From contig NZ_SKBR01000002.1 of the NCBI RefSeq assembly GCF_013450295.1, positions 1,140,501 through 1,204,500 on the forward strand: a DNA stretch of 64,000 nucleotides. The letters are read 5' to 3'. The DNA is from Streptomyces sp. AJS327 (GTDB lineage: Bacteria; Actinomycetota; Actinomycetes; Streptomycetales; Streptomycetaceae). Positions 17,510-26,454 of the stretch are shown here, piece after piece. The position numbers were made by a program, and so were the translations under genes. The notes under the pieces were generated by a model. It was given only the letters and a program-made list of their open reading frames with translations, did not search any database and was not told where the DNA came from. Each line of letters starts with the position of its first letter. The stretch's first letter is position 1.

Positions 17510-18090
17510 CGGACAGCTCCCTCTCGTGCCGTCGGCCCGCCGCCCTTCCGGAGACGGTGCCGTCGCGTCACCGGGCCGAAGATCGGCCGGACACGCGACC
17601 GGCCAGTGCACCACGCCTCCCGAACACCGGTCAACGCCATCCCCCGTCCGGGCGACACCGTCGGCCGAGCGCGCGGGCGCGCCCCGCCGTACACGTCCCG
17701 GACACGGATGGGTCCGCCGCGCGCCTCCACGCCCCACCGTGGGGTCCTCGCCCCAGGCCGCCGCCGACGGTCAACTGAGGGGCGAGCCAGGGTGTTTCAG
17801 CCGGTGGCGGCGGCTATCCTCGCGCGCGGCACCGAACCACCACGGGACGAGTGGCCGCGTGCCGCAGACGCGGAACCCCCGACGCCCCACGGCCGCGCGC
17901 CCTACCCCCCAGCGGACCGCCGTACGCGGACGGAACGGTGGGGCCCGAACGGGAGCGTTGACCTGGCGCGCACCCATGTCGCGTACCACGACGGGGAGTT
18001 CACGCGCACGGGGACGTGGCCCGACGTGTGCGTACACCGCGTCCGGCGGTGCGGCACCACCCGGCGAGCAGAACCGGAGAGACGGACGCA
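17510..18090. other. Divergent intergenic region before the WXG-type operon
   Basis: No supported gene in 581 bp. A TATCCT hexamer (17815-17820) and a TTGACC (near 17958) could be promoter parts, but no pair has clean spacing. A 13-bp near-palindrome CCCCACCGTGGGG lies near 17730. The long 5' distance to the GTG at 18091 suggests the operon promoter is nearer the gene than this region's centre. Confidence 0.4.
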
Positions 18091-18504
18091 GTGTCCTTCG
18101 ACGAACAGTGGGCCCAGCACGTCGCGGCGGCCAAAGCGGACCGCGCCGCCCGTACCCAGCTCAACCAACTCGCCGCGGACGGCGGCGGTTCCGCGGGCGC
18201 CGGCGACAAACTCCGGATCGACCCGAAACTCCTGCGCGAACGGGCGGGCAAGGCCGTGCCGTTGGCCAAGAGCTTCCGCGCGGCCGACGACAAGGCTGTG
18301 CGCCGCATGGGCCGGATCGGCGGCGGACTGGCGGGATTCACCTGCGCCAGCGCCTTCCAGGACTTCGAGGAGCGCTGGACCGCCCAGACGCGCCATGTGC
18401 ACCGGCAGCTCGGAGAGGTCGTGCCCCGCGCCCTCCGCAAGGCCGCCGGTGACTTCAAGAAGAACGAGGACGACGAGTCGGGCAAGTACCCGAAGAAGAA
18501 ATGA
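18091..18504 (+). CDS. Small helical protein of a WXG-type secretion operon
   Basis: A 137-aa, charged, mostly helical protein beginning VSFDEQWAQHVAAAKADRAART, with a later WXG-like helical stretch (SAFQDFEERWTAQTRHVHRQL region, about residues 85-110) and a lysine-rich tail. Streptomyces often carry a small protein of this kind directly upstream of a large WXG100/LXG-type protein, and the next gene is one. It could be a co-secreted partner or chaperone. The start is GTG 18091, with ggaga about 10 nt upstream. It is 93 nt from the next gene and probably in the same operon. Confidence 0.7.
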   Translation: MSFDEQWAQHVAAAKADRAARTQLNQLAADGGGSAGAGDKLRIDPKLLRERAGKAVPLAKSFRAADDKAVRRMGRIGGGLAGFTCASAFQDFEERWTAQTRHVHRQLGEVVPRALRKAAGDFKKNEDDESGKYPKKK

Positions 18505-18597
18505 TCACGGCCACGGGAATGACCGTGGGCTCACAGTCGAACGCCCGCCCCACCCCAGCCGGTGCCGCCCCGGCCCGACGGATCGGAGAACGTGAAC

Positions 18598-20925
18598 ATG
18601 GTCACCTATGACGCGCTCCGCAAGGCCGACCTCACACGGTTACACGACGCGCTGCCCGCCTGGCGCGCCCTCCCCGGACAGTTCAAGGAGATCGGACGGT
18701 CCTACACCCGGCAGGTCGGCAAGGGCCTGAGCGGCGGCGACTGGGATGGCAAGGCAGCGGACGCCGCCCGCCAGAAACTCACCTACGTCGACAGACAGAT
18801 CGACGCCGCCGCCGGCGAGGCGGCCGACGTGCACCGGGTCCTGGACGGCGCCCACGAGACCCTCAAGAAGTGCCAGCGCACTCTCCAGCGCTACAAGGAA
18901 GAGATCGACTCCGACAAGAACCTCACCATCGACGCCCAGGGCAAGGTGAGTTACGACCCCAAGGAAGAGAGCGACCTCGACGCCGCCGACGCGGCGGCCC
19001 GGCGCCGGAACTACGCGGAGATCGTCCGGGAGTACAACAGCGCCATCCAGAAGGTGCTGCACCGCGCCACCGAAACGGACGAAACGCTCGGCTGGTACCT
19101 GCGGCAGGACCCCAACGGCCGCAGGCAAGGCTTCGACTCGACGGGCCCCAACTCCTTCTCGGCGGCCAGGGAAGCCCGCGAGGAGGCGTCCCGCGCGGCG
19201 GCCGCGTTCGTCAAACTCGCCTCCACCGACCACCGCGAACTCAGCCCCGAGGAACTGAAGCGCGCCAACACCTACCTCCGCCGCCACGAAGGCGACCCCT
19301 ACTTCGCCGGGAAGATGGCGACCGACCTCGGCCCCCGCGGCGCCCTCCAGTTCTGGCAACGCAACGCGGACATCGGGTGGGGCGACGAAGAGCGTCGCAA
19401 AGAAGTGGCCAAGCTTCAGAAGTTCTATGGCCTCACTCTGGCTACCGCCTCCCAGGTTGACACAGGGGAAATGAAGGAGTGGAAACGCGACGTCATCAAG
19501 CTCGGCAGTGAGCGTTTCCCTGACGCGAACCTGGGCTCTCAGGGCGGTTCAGGCTCCTCGAGGCCAGGGCCGTACGGGTTCCAGATCATGAGTTCCCTCA
19601 TGCGGAACGGGGAGTACGACAAGGACTTCCTCTATCAGTACGGGAAGGGCTACACGCACGACGGTGAAAAGGTTCAAGGGCTTCTAGAGTTCGACAAGAA
19701 GGCAGCAAAGGATGGAAGTCTCGTCGAGTTCTACAACCCGGACGGCTACCACTCCACACTCAACTACGGAGCAGGCAGTGACCGTGGAATGGATCCGATG
19801 GCCGGTTACATGGAGGGCTTGGGGAGAAATCCTGAAGCCGCCCAAAAACTCTTCTACGAGAAGGGGTTCGGAGTAGAGTCCGAAAAGGTGAACCCCAACC
19901 TCCAATACCTACTGGACCGTGAATGGCCAGATGGTGGCCCCCATGCCCCAGGTGAACGCGGGCGCGGGTACGACGAGTTCGGGCACGCACTGGAGGCGGC
20001 GACCTTGGGTCACCCCTACGACCGCCCGGACATGGGTCTCGACCGCTCGATTGAAAGCACCAACGTCATGCGGCAGATCGTCCAGACCGTGGCCGCCGAC
20101 CCCGATTTTTTCGATGAGAGCGAGAAAGCTGGGCGGCAGGATCTTGGGGACAGCATCGCGCGCATGGGGGCCGGGTACACGGACTATCTGACCTGGTCGA
20201 TCGCCAATGAGAGCAATAGTGAGGTGGACGTCGAGGTCTACAATCGCGCTTTCGGGGACCCCGAACAGAATGACTGGAAGATGAACCATCAGAATGCGAC
20301 CGAATTCATGCGTGTGGTGGGTGGTGAGGAGAAAGGTTACGACATACTCTCAGCGGCTCAGTCGGAGTTCATCTCCAGTAGGGTTCGAATGAATCCGGAG
20401 GCCGATGCTGTGTTGCACGAAGCGTTCGCAGGAAACGCTCAGGCACATGGGATCCTGGATGGGGCGCGGGTGCTCTCGATCAAGGAGGAGGCCGAAGGAA
20501 ACAACGAAGATAAGGAGAGAGAATTTTCCAAGGTGGCGGAATGGAAGAAATATGGCTGGAGTCAGGGGGCGGGCTTGGTGTCGGCCGTGACTGAAGTTGC
20601 CCTGGGTGGGGGCGCGCGGGCAGCCTTCGCTGTTCCTCTGGTGGAGGCTGTGACCGGTGCCGTGGAGACGCAGCAGGGAATCAAGATCGACGAAAAACTT
20701 CAGGAGCAGACGGACGAGCACAACAAGAAGGAAGATCTGGAAGCAAAGAGGGAGCGCTCTGACGTACTTCAGGCCGGGAAGGAGCGCGTGAAAGAACCAT
20801 TCAACGCGTATATTTCAGGCAACGGTCATCTGACTGAAGGAGTAGCAATGTGGTACTCGAATGCCGGGAGTGAAATTGAGAACGCCTACAGTAGGGGATT
20901 CAATGAGGTGAAGGATGATGAGTAG
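18598..20925 (+). CDS. Large WXG-type (LXG-like) protein with TTA codon
   Basis: A 775-aa protein. Residues 1 to about 130 form the helical hairpin typical of WXG100/LXG proteins, including a WDG at 49-51, followed by long helices and a region like Streptomyces DUF6571 proteins. Substrates of this type leave through type VII-like secretion. The last ~500 residues are lower in GC than the first 270 and show no motif I can name; a weakly hydrophobic stretch lies near 670-690. Leucine 15 is encoded by TTA (18640-18642), so translation should need the bldA tRNA. ATG 18598 has ggagaa at suitable spacing. The downstream lipoprotein overlaps its last 11 bp. Confidence 0.72.
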   Translation: MVTYDALRKADLTRLHDALPAWRALPGQFKEIGRSYTRQVGKGLSGGDWDGKAADAARQKLTYVDRQIDAAAGEAADVHRVLDGAHETLKKCQRTLQRYKEEIDSDKNLTIDAQGKVSYDPKEESDLDAADAAARRRNYAEIVREYNSAIQKVLHRATETDETLGWYLRQDPNGRRQGFDSTGPNSFSAAREAREEASRAAAAFVKLASTDHRELSPEELKRANTYLRRHEGDPYFAGKMATDLGPRGALQFWQRNADIGWGDEERRKEVAKLQKFYGLTLATASQVDTGEMKEWKRDVIKLGSERFPDANLGSQGGSGSSRPGPYGFQIMSSLMRNGEYDKDFLYQYGKGYTHDGEKVQGLLEFDKKAAKDGSLVEFYNPDGYHSTLNYGAGSDRGMDPMAGYMEGLGRNPEAAQKLFYEKGFGVESEKVNPNLQYLLDREWPDGGPHAPGERGRGYDEFGHALEAATLGHPYDRPDMGLDRSIESTNVMRQIVQTVAADPDFFDESEKAGRQDLGDSIARMGAGYTDYLTWSIANESNSEVDVEVYNRAFGDPEQNDWKMNHQNATEFMRVVGGEEKGYDILSAAQSEFISSRVRMNPEADAVLHEAFAGNAQAHGILDGARVLSIKEEAEGNNEDKEREFSKVAEWKKYGWSQGAGLVSAVTEVALGGGARAAFAVPLVEAVTGAVETQQGIKIDEKLQEQTDEHNKKEDLEAKRERSDVLQAGKERVKEPFNAYISGNGHLTEGVAMWYSNAGSEIENAYSRGFNEVKDDE

Positions 20926-21607
20926 GTTCAGCGGTTTGTCCTGGCGTCGTCGTCCGCTGGTTGTTGGATTCTGTGGGGTCTTGTTCGGTGTGGTTTCCGC
21001 CTGTTCTTCGGGAAGTCCTGACGGTGGGGGTGAGTCGTCGTCCCCTGGGCCGGATATGGTGCGGATCGAGAGGAGGGACTGTAATCGTGTGTTTGATATC
21101 GATTCCCTTCCTGAGATCAGGAAGAAGATGAAAAGGGTTCAGCATCCTAGTGGTGTCGAAAGGGACGGGTCTCTGTTCCTGATAAAGAATGACACCTACT
21201 TAGGTCAGATGAAGAATCACAAGCGCGATCTCATCAGTTGCTGGATCACTGATGAGAAGGAGAGGGCTCTGTTCGCGTTGCGGCACAACTGGGGGCCGGA
21301 GCGGTCCTCTGATGTCGCTTGGAAGGGCGGGGAGAAGGTGGTGTATCGGCGTGTGCAGGCTGCGTCGGGGTTTGATCGGGTGGAGTTGGTCGTCGATTGT
21401 CGGCGGCCGGATCTTGAGCGGAAGGTGAAGGGGGACAGGTTTGCGTTGCGGTTGAGTTTGACGGAGCGGGTGGGGCTGTCCGAGCGGGCGCGTGCGGAGA
21501 TCGTGAATAAGTCCATGAGAACGACGACGCGTCTTTTGAAGTGCACGAACAAGGTGCAGTTCACGGATCCGGGAAAGGTGAGGTTCTCCCCGGAGAAGGG
21601 TTCCTGA
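20915..21607 (+). CDS. Lipoprotein partner of the large WXG-type protein, TTA codon
   Basis: A 230-aa lipoprotein: a basic n-region, hydrophobic core VVGFCGVLFGVVSAC and the lipobox VSAC. The mature domain has several cysteines (DCNRVF, ISCWITD, VVDCRR, LLKCTN) and looks like a small extracellular alpha/beta fold of unknown type. It overlaps the preceding gene by 11 bp (ATGATGAGTAG), a translational-coupling arrangement, so the two likely work together, perhaps as immunity or receptor. Codon use is less GC-biased than elsewhere. Leucine 96 is TTA (21200-21202). ATG 20915 or 20918 could be the start. Confidence 0.72.
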   Translation: MMSRFSGLSWRRRPLVVGFCGVLFGVVSACSSGSPDGGGESSSPGPDMVRIERRDCNRVFDIDSLPEIRKKMKRVQHPSGVERDGSLFLIKNDTYLGQMKNHKRDLISCWITDEKERALFALRHNWGPERSSDVAWKGGEKVVYRRVQAASGFDRVELVVDCRRPDLERKVKGDRFALRLSLTERVGLSERARAEIVNKSMRTTTRLLKCTNKVQFTDPGKVRFSPEKGS

Positions 21608-21891
21608 GGCGGGGCGTCCCTGGGTAGTCGTGGGGACTTGCCTGCCGCGGTTCTACGGTTCTCGGTCGGGTTTCGTGCCATGTGGGGCAGGTGCCGGATG
21701 GTGGGGCTGGTCGATGTGGCAACAGGGCCCGGGAGTAGGGGCGTTCGGATGTGGGGGTGCGGGTGGGCCGTCTGTCGTCGGGCCTGGGGGTGGCGTGGTG
21801 GTGGCTCCGGTTCGGTGGTGTGGAGTTGTGCGGCTGAGACGGCGGCGGCCGCCCCGGGTGTGGGGGCGGCCGACGGGTGGGCGTGGGTGGG
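21608..21891. other. G-rich intergenic region
   Basis: No gene supported. The plus strand is strongly G-rich, and open frames on both strands are low-complexity shadows. Two converging genes end at its borders, so a terminator is expected, but no long perfect stem was found. Confidence 0.4.
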
Positions 21892-22932
21892 TCAGGAGGG
21901 GACGCGGGGGCTGCCGTCCGGGTCGGGGTCGTCGGTGGCGGTGGCGGTGGCGGTCTGGGCGGGGGCCGGGGTGGGTTCCTCGGCGGGGGCGGTGCCGGTG
22001 GGCTGGGGCACGGCGCCGGGGCTCGTGCCGTCGGCCGGGGCGTCGGCTGGGGTGTCGTCGCCGGGGGTGGAGGGGGCGGGGCGGCGCTGGAGGACGGTGA
22101 GGGCGACGCCGCCGACGAGCAGCGCGGCGGCGGGCCACTGGAGCAGGCTCATGTTCTCGCCGAGCAGGAGCGCGGCGGAGCTCATCCCGAAGACGGGGAC
22201 GAGCAGGGAGAACGGGGCGACGGTGGAGGCGTGGTAGGTGCGCAGCAGGAAGCCCCAGGCGGCGAAACCGAACAGCGTGGTCACCCAGGCCACGTAGACG
22301 ACGGCGCCGATACCGCTCCAGTCGAGGGAGGCGATCGCCTCGCGGCCCTCGCTGGGTCCCTCGAAGATGAGGGAGAGGGCGAAGAGCGGGAGCACCGGGA
22401 TGGTGCTGACCCAGATCATGAAGCGCAGGCTGTCCGAGGGGGAGGCCTTGCGGGTCATGATGTTGGAGACGCCCCAGGCCGCGCCGGAGGCGATGACCAG
22501 GGTGAAGCCGAGGACCGGCCCGGAGGTGCCCTCGTCCACCGCGGCCAGCACGATGCCGGACAGCGCGATGGTCATGCCGACGATCCGTATCCGGCCGGGT
22601 CGTTCACCGAGTACGAACGCGGCGAAGACGGCGGTGAAGACGGCCTGGATCTGGACGACGAGCGAGGACAGGCCGGCGGGCATGCCCTGGTCCATGCCGA
22701 TGAACAGCACCCCGAACTTGGCGACGCCCAGGACCAGTCCCACGCCGATGATCCAGCGCCAGGCGACCGGGGGTTTGCCGATGAAGAACACGGCGGGCAC
22801 GGCGGCGGCGAGGAAGCGCAGGGCGCAGAAGAGCAGCGGTGGGAAGTGGTCGAGTCCCGCTTCGATGACGACGAAGTTGGCTCCCCACAGGGCCGCGACG
22901 AGCACGGCGAGGGCGATATGGATCGGGCGCAT
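21892..22932 (-). CDS. EamA/DMT family transporter (YdcZ/RhaT-like exporter)
   Basis: A 346-aa drug/metabolite transporter with two EamA repeats and about ten membrane helices from IALAVLVAALWGANFVVIEAGL at the N-terminus to ALLVGGVALTVL near residue 290. The final 55 residues form a proline/threonine-rich cytoplasmic tail. Family members export amino acids or other small metabolites. ATG 22932 has no clear ribosome binding site. The gene is divergent from a LysR-type regulator, and a 7-bp-arm inverted repeat lies between them, the classical arrangement for an exporter induced by its own substrate. Confidence 0.9.
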   Translation of the reverse strand: MRPIHIALAVLVAALWGANFVVIEAGLDHFPPLLFCALRFLAAAVPAVFFIGKPPVAWRWIIGVGLVLGVAKFGVLFIGMDQGMPAGLSSLVVQIQAVFTAVFAAFVLGERPGRIRIVGMTIALSGIVLAAVDEGTSGPVLGFTLVIASGAAWGVSNIMTRKASPSDSLRFMIWVSTIPVLPLFALSLIFEGPSEGREAIASLDWSGIGAVVYVAWVTTLFGFAAWGFLLRTYHASTVAPFSLLVPVFGMSSAALLLGENMSLLQWPAAALLVGGVALTVLQRRPAPSTPGDDTPADAPADGTSPGAVPQPTGTAPAEEPTPAPAQTATATATDDPDPDGSPRVPS

Positions 22933-22977
22933 GGGGTAGAGGATCGTCAGAACTCCGGTGCCGCACCAGCACGGGTT

Positions 22978-22997
22978 GCTACATGGTTGGATGTAGC
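22978..22997. promoter_or_regulatory. Inverted repeat in the eamA-lysR control region
   Basis: GCTACAT-GGTTGG-ATGTAGC, perfect 7-bp arms and a 6-bp centre, about 50 nt from either start codon. Its position and form suit a LysR-type regulator binding site. Confidence 0.55.
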
Positions 22998-23047
22998 GGC
23001 GTTCAGGAGTCGGTTCTCGGAGCCGGGGAAGTGACGAAGGGGGCGTC

Positions 23048-24106
23048 GTGCTCGATGTGTTCCGGCTGCGCGCGCTGCACGCGGTGTCCGTGCACGGTTC
23101 GGTGGGGGCCGCGGCCGACGCGCTGGGATACACCCCGTCGGCGGTGTCGCAGCAGATCGCCAAGTTGGAGCGGGAGACCCGGACCACGTTGCTGGAGCGC
23201 CGGGGCCGGGGTATCGCGCTGACCGACGCCGCCGAGGAACTCGCCGCCACCGCCGAGCAGTTGATGGGCATCCTGGAGCGGGCCGAGACGGGGCTGGAGC
23301 GGCGGCGGGGACGTCCGGCGGGCAGGCTGGCCATCGGGGCCTTCGCCTCGGCCGCCCGGGGGCTGTTGCCCGGTGTGCTGGCCCAACTGGCGCGTGAGCA
23401 CACGGCGTTGGACGTGCGGTTGTCGGAGGTGGACCCGCACCACTCGATCGACCTGGTCACCCGGGGCGTCATCGATCTGGCGATCGTGCACGACTGGAAC
23501 ATCAGTCCGCTGCCGGGGCTGGACGGTGTGGAGCGGGCGGCGATCGGTGAGGACGTCTCCGCCGTGGTCGTTCCCGCCGGACACCGGCTCGCGGACCGGG
23601 AGGCGGTGCGGGGCGAGGACCTGGTGGGGGAGCGGTGGATCTGCCAGCCGCCCGGTTCCGTCTGCCACGACTGGCTGGTGCGGATGCTGCGCGGCTCGGG
23701 CCGGGAGCCGGATCTCGCGTACGAGGTGGCGGAGTACCACACGCAGGTCGCCCTGGTCGCGGCGGGAGTCGGGGTGGCGCTGGTGCCCCGGCTGGGCAGT
23801 GGGCCGCTGCCGGTGGGGGTGGCGCTGCTGCCGCTGGAGCCGACTCCGGTGCGGCGGCTGTACGCGCTGTGGCGGGAGGGCGCCAGCCGCAGGCCCGCGA
23901 TCGAGGAGACGGTGCGGGTGCTGCGTGACCGGTGGCGGCTGCTCTTTCCGGACGGGACCACCGGGTCCGCCGGTGGGGCCGCGTGGGCGTCGGGTGTGCC
24001 CGGCCCCGCGGTGGAGGGCGCCCCGTCGGCCGACGCCCGGCCGGACGCCGCCGGTGTCGCGAGCGTGCCGGGGCGGGGCGTGGGTGAGGTGACCGACGCC
24101 GCCTGA
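23048..24106 (+). CDS. LysR family transcriptional regulator
   Basis: A 352-aa LysR-type regulator. The N-terminal winged HTH is clear (LHAVSVHGSVGAAADALGYTPSAVSQQIAKLE region, residues about 9-40), followed by a linker helix and a periplasmic-binding-like effector domain to about residue 295. The C-terminal ~55 residues are a low-complexity extension. The start is GTG 23048, with a purine-rich aaggggg upstream. It most likely controls the divergent EamA exporter. The effector is unknown. Confidence 0.92.
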   Translation: MLDVFRLRALHAVSVHGSVGAAADALGYTPSAVSQQIAKLERETRTTLLERRGRGIALTDAAEELAATAEQLMGILERAETGLERRRGRPAGRLAIGAFASAARGLLPGVLAQLAREHTALDVRLSEVDPHHSIDLVTRGVIDLAIVHDWNISPLPGLDGVERAAIGEDVSAVVVPAGHRLADREAVRGEDLVGERWICQPPGSVCHDWLVRMLRGSGREPDLAYEVAEYHTQVALVAAGVGVALVPRLGSGPLPVGVALLPLEPTPVRRLYALWREGASRRPAIEETVRVLRDRWRLLFPDGTTGSAGGAAWASGVPGPAVEGAPSADARPDAAGVASVPGRGVGEVTDAA

Positions 24107-24192
24107 GGCGCGGGGAGTTGGGCCGTCGGTCCGGTCGTGCCGTCCATCGCGCGGGTCGCGGTTCCGTCCGCCGGGCGGTCGTCGCCGGGTGG

Positions 24193-25905
24193 TCACCGCA
24201 TGCGGAGGGCGAGGAAGAAGTCGAGCTTGTCCTCCAGGCGGGAGAGGTCGCGTCCGGTCAGCTGCTCGATGCGGCCGATCCGGTAGCGCAGGGTGTTGAC
24301 GTGCAGGTGGAGTTGGGCGGCACAGCGGGTCCAGGAGCCGTCGGCGGTGAGGAACGCGTCGAGGGTGTCGACGAGTTCCGCGCGGTGACGCTGGTCGTAG
24401 GCGTGCAGCGGGTCCAGGAGCCGGGCGGTGAAGGCGCGCCGGACGTCGTCGGGGACGAACGGCAACAGCAGGACGTGCGAGGCCAGTTCGCCGTGTCCCG
24501 CGACGCGGACCGGCCCGCTGTGGGCCGCCGCGACGCGGCGGGCGTGCCGGGCCTCCTCCAGCGCGCCGCGCAGCCCCTCCGCGGAGTCGACGACGGCGCT
24601 GATCCCGAGGGTGAGGCCGCCGTCGTCGCCGAGCCCGTGCCCCAGGGCGGGCCGCAGGGCGTCGCGGAGTGCGCCCGCGTCGAGGCCGGTGGCGGTCGAC
24701 CCGGCGGGCGCGGGCCCGTCCGGGGGCGGCTCGTCGGGGGTGCCAGGGCCGGGCTCGTCCGGGGTGCCGGAGCTACCGGGGGCGAGGGGGTCGAGGGGGA
24801 CGAGCGCCACCGCCTCCTCGCCGGTGTGCGTCACCGCGTTGCGGTCGGACGCGGGGCCCGCGGCCGCCGGATCGGTGAGGACCTCCTCCAGCAGGTCCCG
24901 CGCTGACAGGCCGTCCTCGGCGCCGCCCCGCCGCCAGGCGACGCCCGCCACCACGACCTGCCAGCGCGGCGCCGCGTCGTGGCCGGGCAGCAGGACGGGG
25001 CTCGCCACCCGGAGCCGGGTGGCGATCTCCGTGGGGGGCGCGCCGCTCTGGATCAGCTCCAGCACCTCCCGCGCCAGCTCCCGTCGTACGGTGCGCGCCG
25101 CGTCGCCGCGCTCGCGTTCCTCCGCGATGAGCCGGGTGACGCGGGTCAGGAGTTCGCGCCGCTCGGCGGGCCACTCCCCGGCGTCCGCGGCCACCACCAG
25201 CAGCCAGTCGGCGAGGCGGGGCGCGATGTGCCGTCGGGTGTCGGCGTGGACCGGGAAGAGGGAGTAGGGGGCGCCGTCCACGGTGGCGCGGTGGGGCCCG
25301 GCGCGTCCGCCGTGGTGGGCGGCCAGGTGCGCTGCGGCCAGTTCGGCCCGGGTCGCCCGGGGCAGGGGGGTGTCCGCTCCGGCGATCTGGCGTCCGGTGG
25401 GGGAGAGGACCCAGGCGCGGAGGTCCAGGTCGGAGCCGAGCAGGTCCAGGACGGCCTCCGGTCCGCCGCCGGTGGGCCCGGAGGCCACCAGCCGCCGGTG
25501 CCGGTCGACGACGGCCGCGAGGTCGCCCGCCCGTTCGGTGGAGACCTGCCGCAGGATGTGCTCGGTGATGCTGGCGAAGGCGACGTCCTCGGAGACGGAG
25601 AAGAGTGGCAGCCGGTGCCGGGCGCACGCCTGGACGAGGTCGTCCGGAACCGCGCCCTGTTCGGCCTCCCCGGCGGCCAGCCCGGCGACGCCCGCGGCGA
25701 CCAGGCGGCGGACGAACGGTTCGGAGTCGGCGGCCTCGCGGTGCCAGGCGATTCCGGTGAGCACCAGTTCGCCGCCGGAGAGGTAGCGGCTGGGGTCGCG
25801 CAGGTCGGTGGTCATCACGCCGCGTACGGGGCGGTCCAGCTCCTCGTCCCCGCTGAGCAGGCGGAGCCCGAGCGACCGGGTCTCCAGCAGGGTGCGCAGC
25901 CGCAT
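24193..25905 (-). CDS. PucR family transcriptional regulator of purine catabolism
   Basis: A 570-aa regulator. The N-terminal PucR domain (about 1-120, RTLLETRSLGLRLLSGDEELDRPVRGV region, then YLSGGELVLTGIAW) is followed by a CdaR/GGDEF-like middle domain (about 290-470) and a C-terminal PucR-type HTH (about 505-565) containing LHLHVNTLRYRIGRIEQLTGRDL. Bacillus PucR controls purine degradation genes in response to pathway intermediates. This gene is divergent from the xanthine dehydrogenase operon, which is its most likely target. ATG 25905 has ggaagg at about 7 nt. Confidence 0.93.
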   Translation of the reverse strand: MRLRTLLETRSLGLRLLSGDEELDRPVRGVMTTDLRDPSRYLSGGELVLTGIAWHREAADSEPFVRRLVAAGVAGLAAGEAEQGAVPDDLVQACARHRLPLFSVSEDVAFASITEHILRQVSTERAGDLAAVVDRHRRLVASGPTGGGPEAVLDLLGSDLDLRAWVLSPTGRQIAGADTPLPRATRAELAAAHLAAHHGGRAGPHRATVDGAPYSLFPVHADTRRHIAPRLADWLLVVAADAGEWPAERRELLTRVTRLIAEERERGDAARTVRRELAREVLELIQSGAPPTEIATRLRVASPVLLPGHDAAPRWQVVVAGVAWRRGGAEDGLSARDLLEEVLTDPAAAGPASDRNAVTHTGEEAVALVPLDPLAPGSSGTPDEPGPGTPDEPPPDGPAPAGSTATGLDAGALRDALRPALGHGLGDDGGLTLGISAVVDSAEGLRGALEEARHARRVAAAHSGPVRVAGHGELASHVLLLPFVPDDVRRAFTARLLDPLHAYDQRHRAELVDTLDAFLTADGSWTRCAAQLHLHVNTLRYRIGRIEQLTGRDLSRLEDKLDFFLALRMR

Positions 25906-26454
25906 CGGATGGCCTTCCGTTCTGCCGTCGCCGGTGGGTGGCGGACTGGTGGTGGTTTCCGCGAGGGCCTTCCCCGTGGGCTCGGAGCCGGACCGGGGGT
26001 GCGGAGGGGCACGGGCCCCGGACGCGGGGATTCCGCCGGGTTTCCGCGTCCCCCGGTTTCGTTCGAATCTACAAGACACCGGGGGTGGCCGGTTACCGGC
26101 TTCATGGTTTCGGTGACTGCACCCGATGGGGCGTACCTCGGTGTACTGGACGTGCGGCGGGTGAACAGCACCCGCACCGCTCCGTACCCGGTTCCGGGCG
26201 GGCGGCCGACCCGCCCGGACCACCCCGCCGTTCCGGCCCGGCCCGCCGGGCCCCGGTGCCGCCGGAGGCGCCCGCCCGCCACCGTCAGGAGAGCGCCGAG
26301 GCCCACGAGCCCCCGCCGACCGGAACCGGCGTCTCCCGGTCCGGACTCGCTCCGGACCACCGCATGCCCGTCCCTCGTCCGTCTCCTCCGTCCGTTCCGT
26401 GTTCCACCACCGTGCCGCACCCCGGCGTCCCACGAGGCCGGAGAAGGGAAGTCC
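25906..26454. promoter_or_regulatory. Divergent pucR-xdh control region with a 13-bp palindrome
   Basis: A 549-bp region without a supported gene separates pucR from the xanthine dehydrogenase operon. The palindrome GCCGGTTACCGGC lies at 26088-26100 next to the least GC-rich stretch (about 26056-26080, with TTCGAATCT), where promoters are most likely. The region right of about 26200 is GC-rich leader sequence. It must hold both promoters; the palindrome is my best candidate for an operator. Confidence 0.45.

Noticed and set aside
18091..21607. The WXG-type operon considered as part of a prophage or integrative element
   Set aside because: No integrase, attachment-site repeat or tRNA was found at its borders; a composition shift alone is not enough.
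21892..24147. A 751-codon minus-strand frame covering the exporter and the LysR gene
   Set aside because: Only the part from ATG 22932 is the EamA protein; the upstream portion is antisense to the LysR gene.
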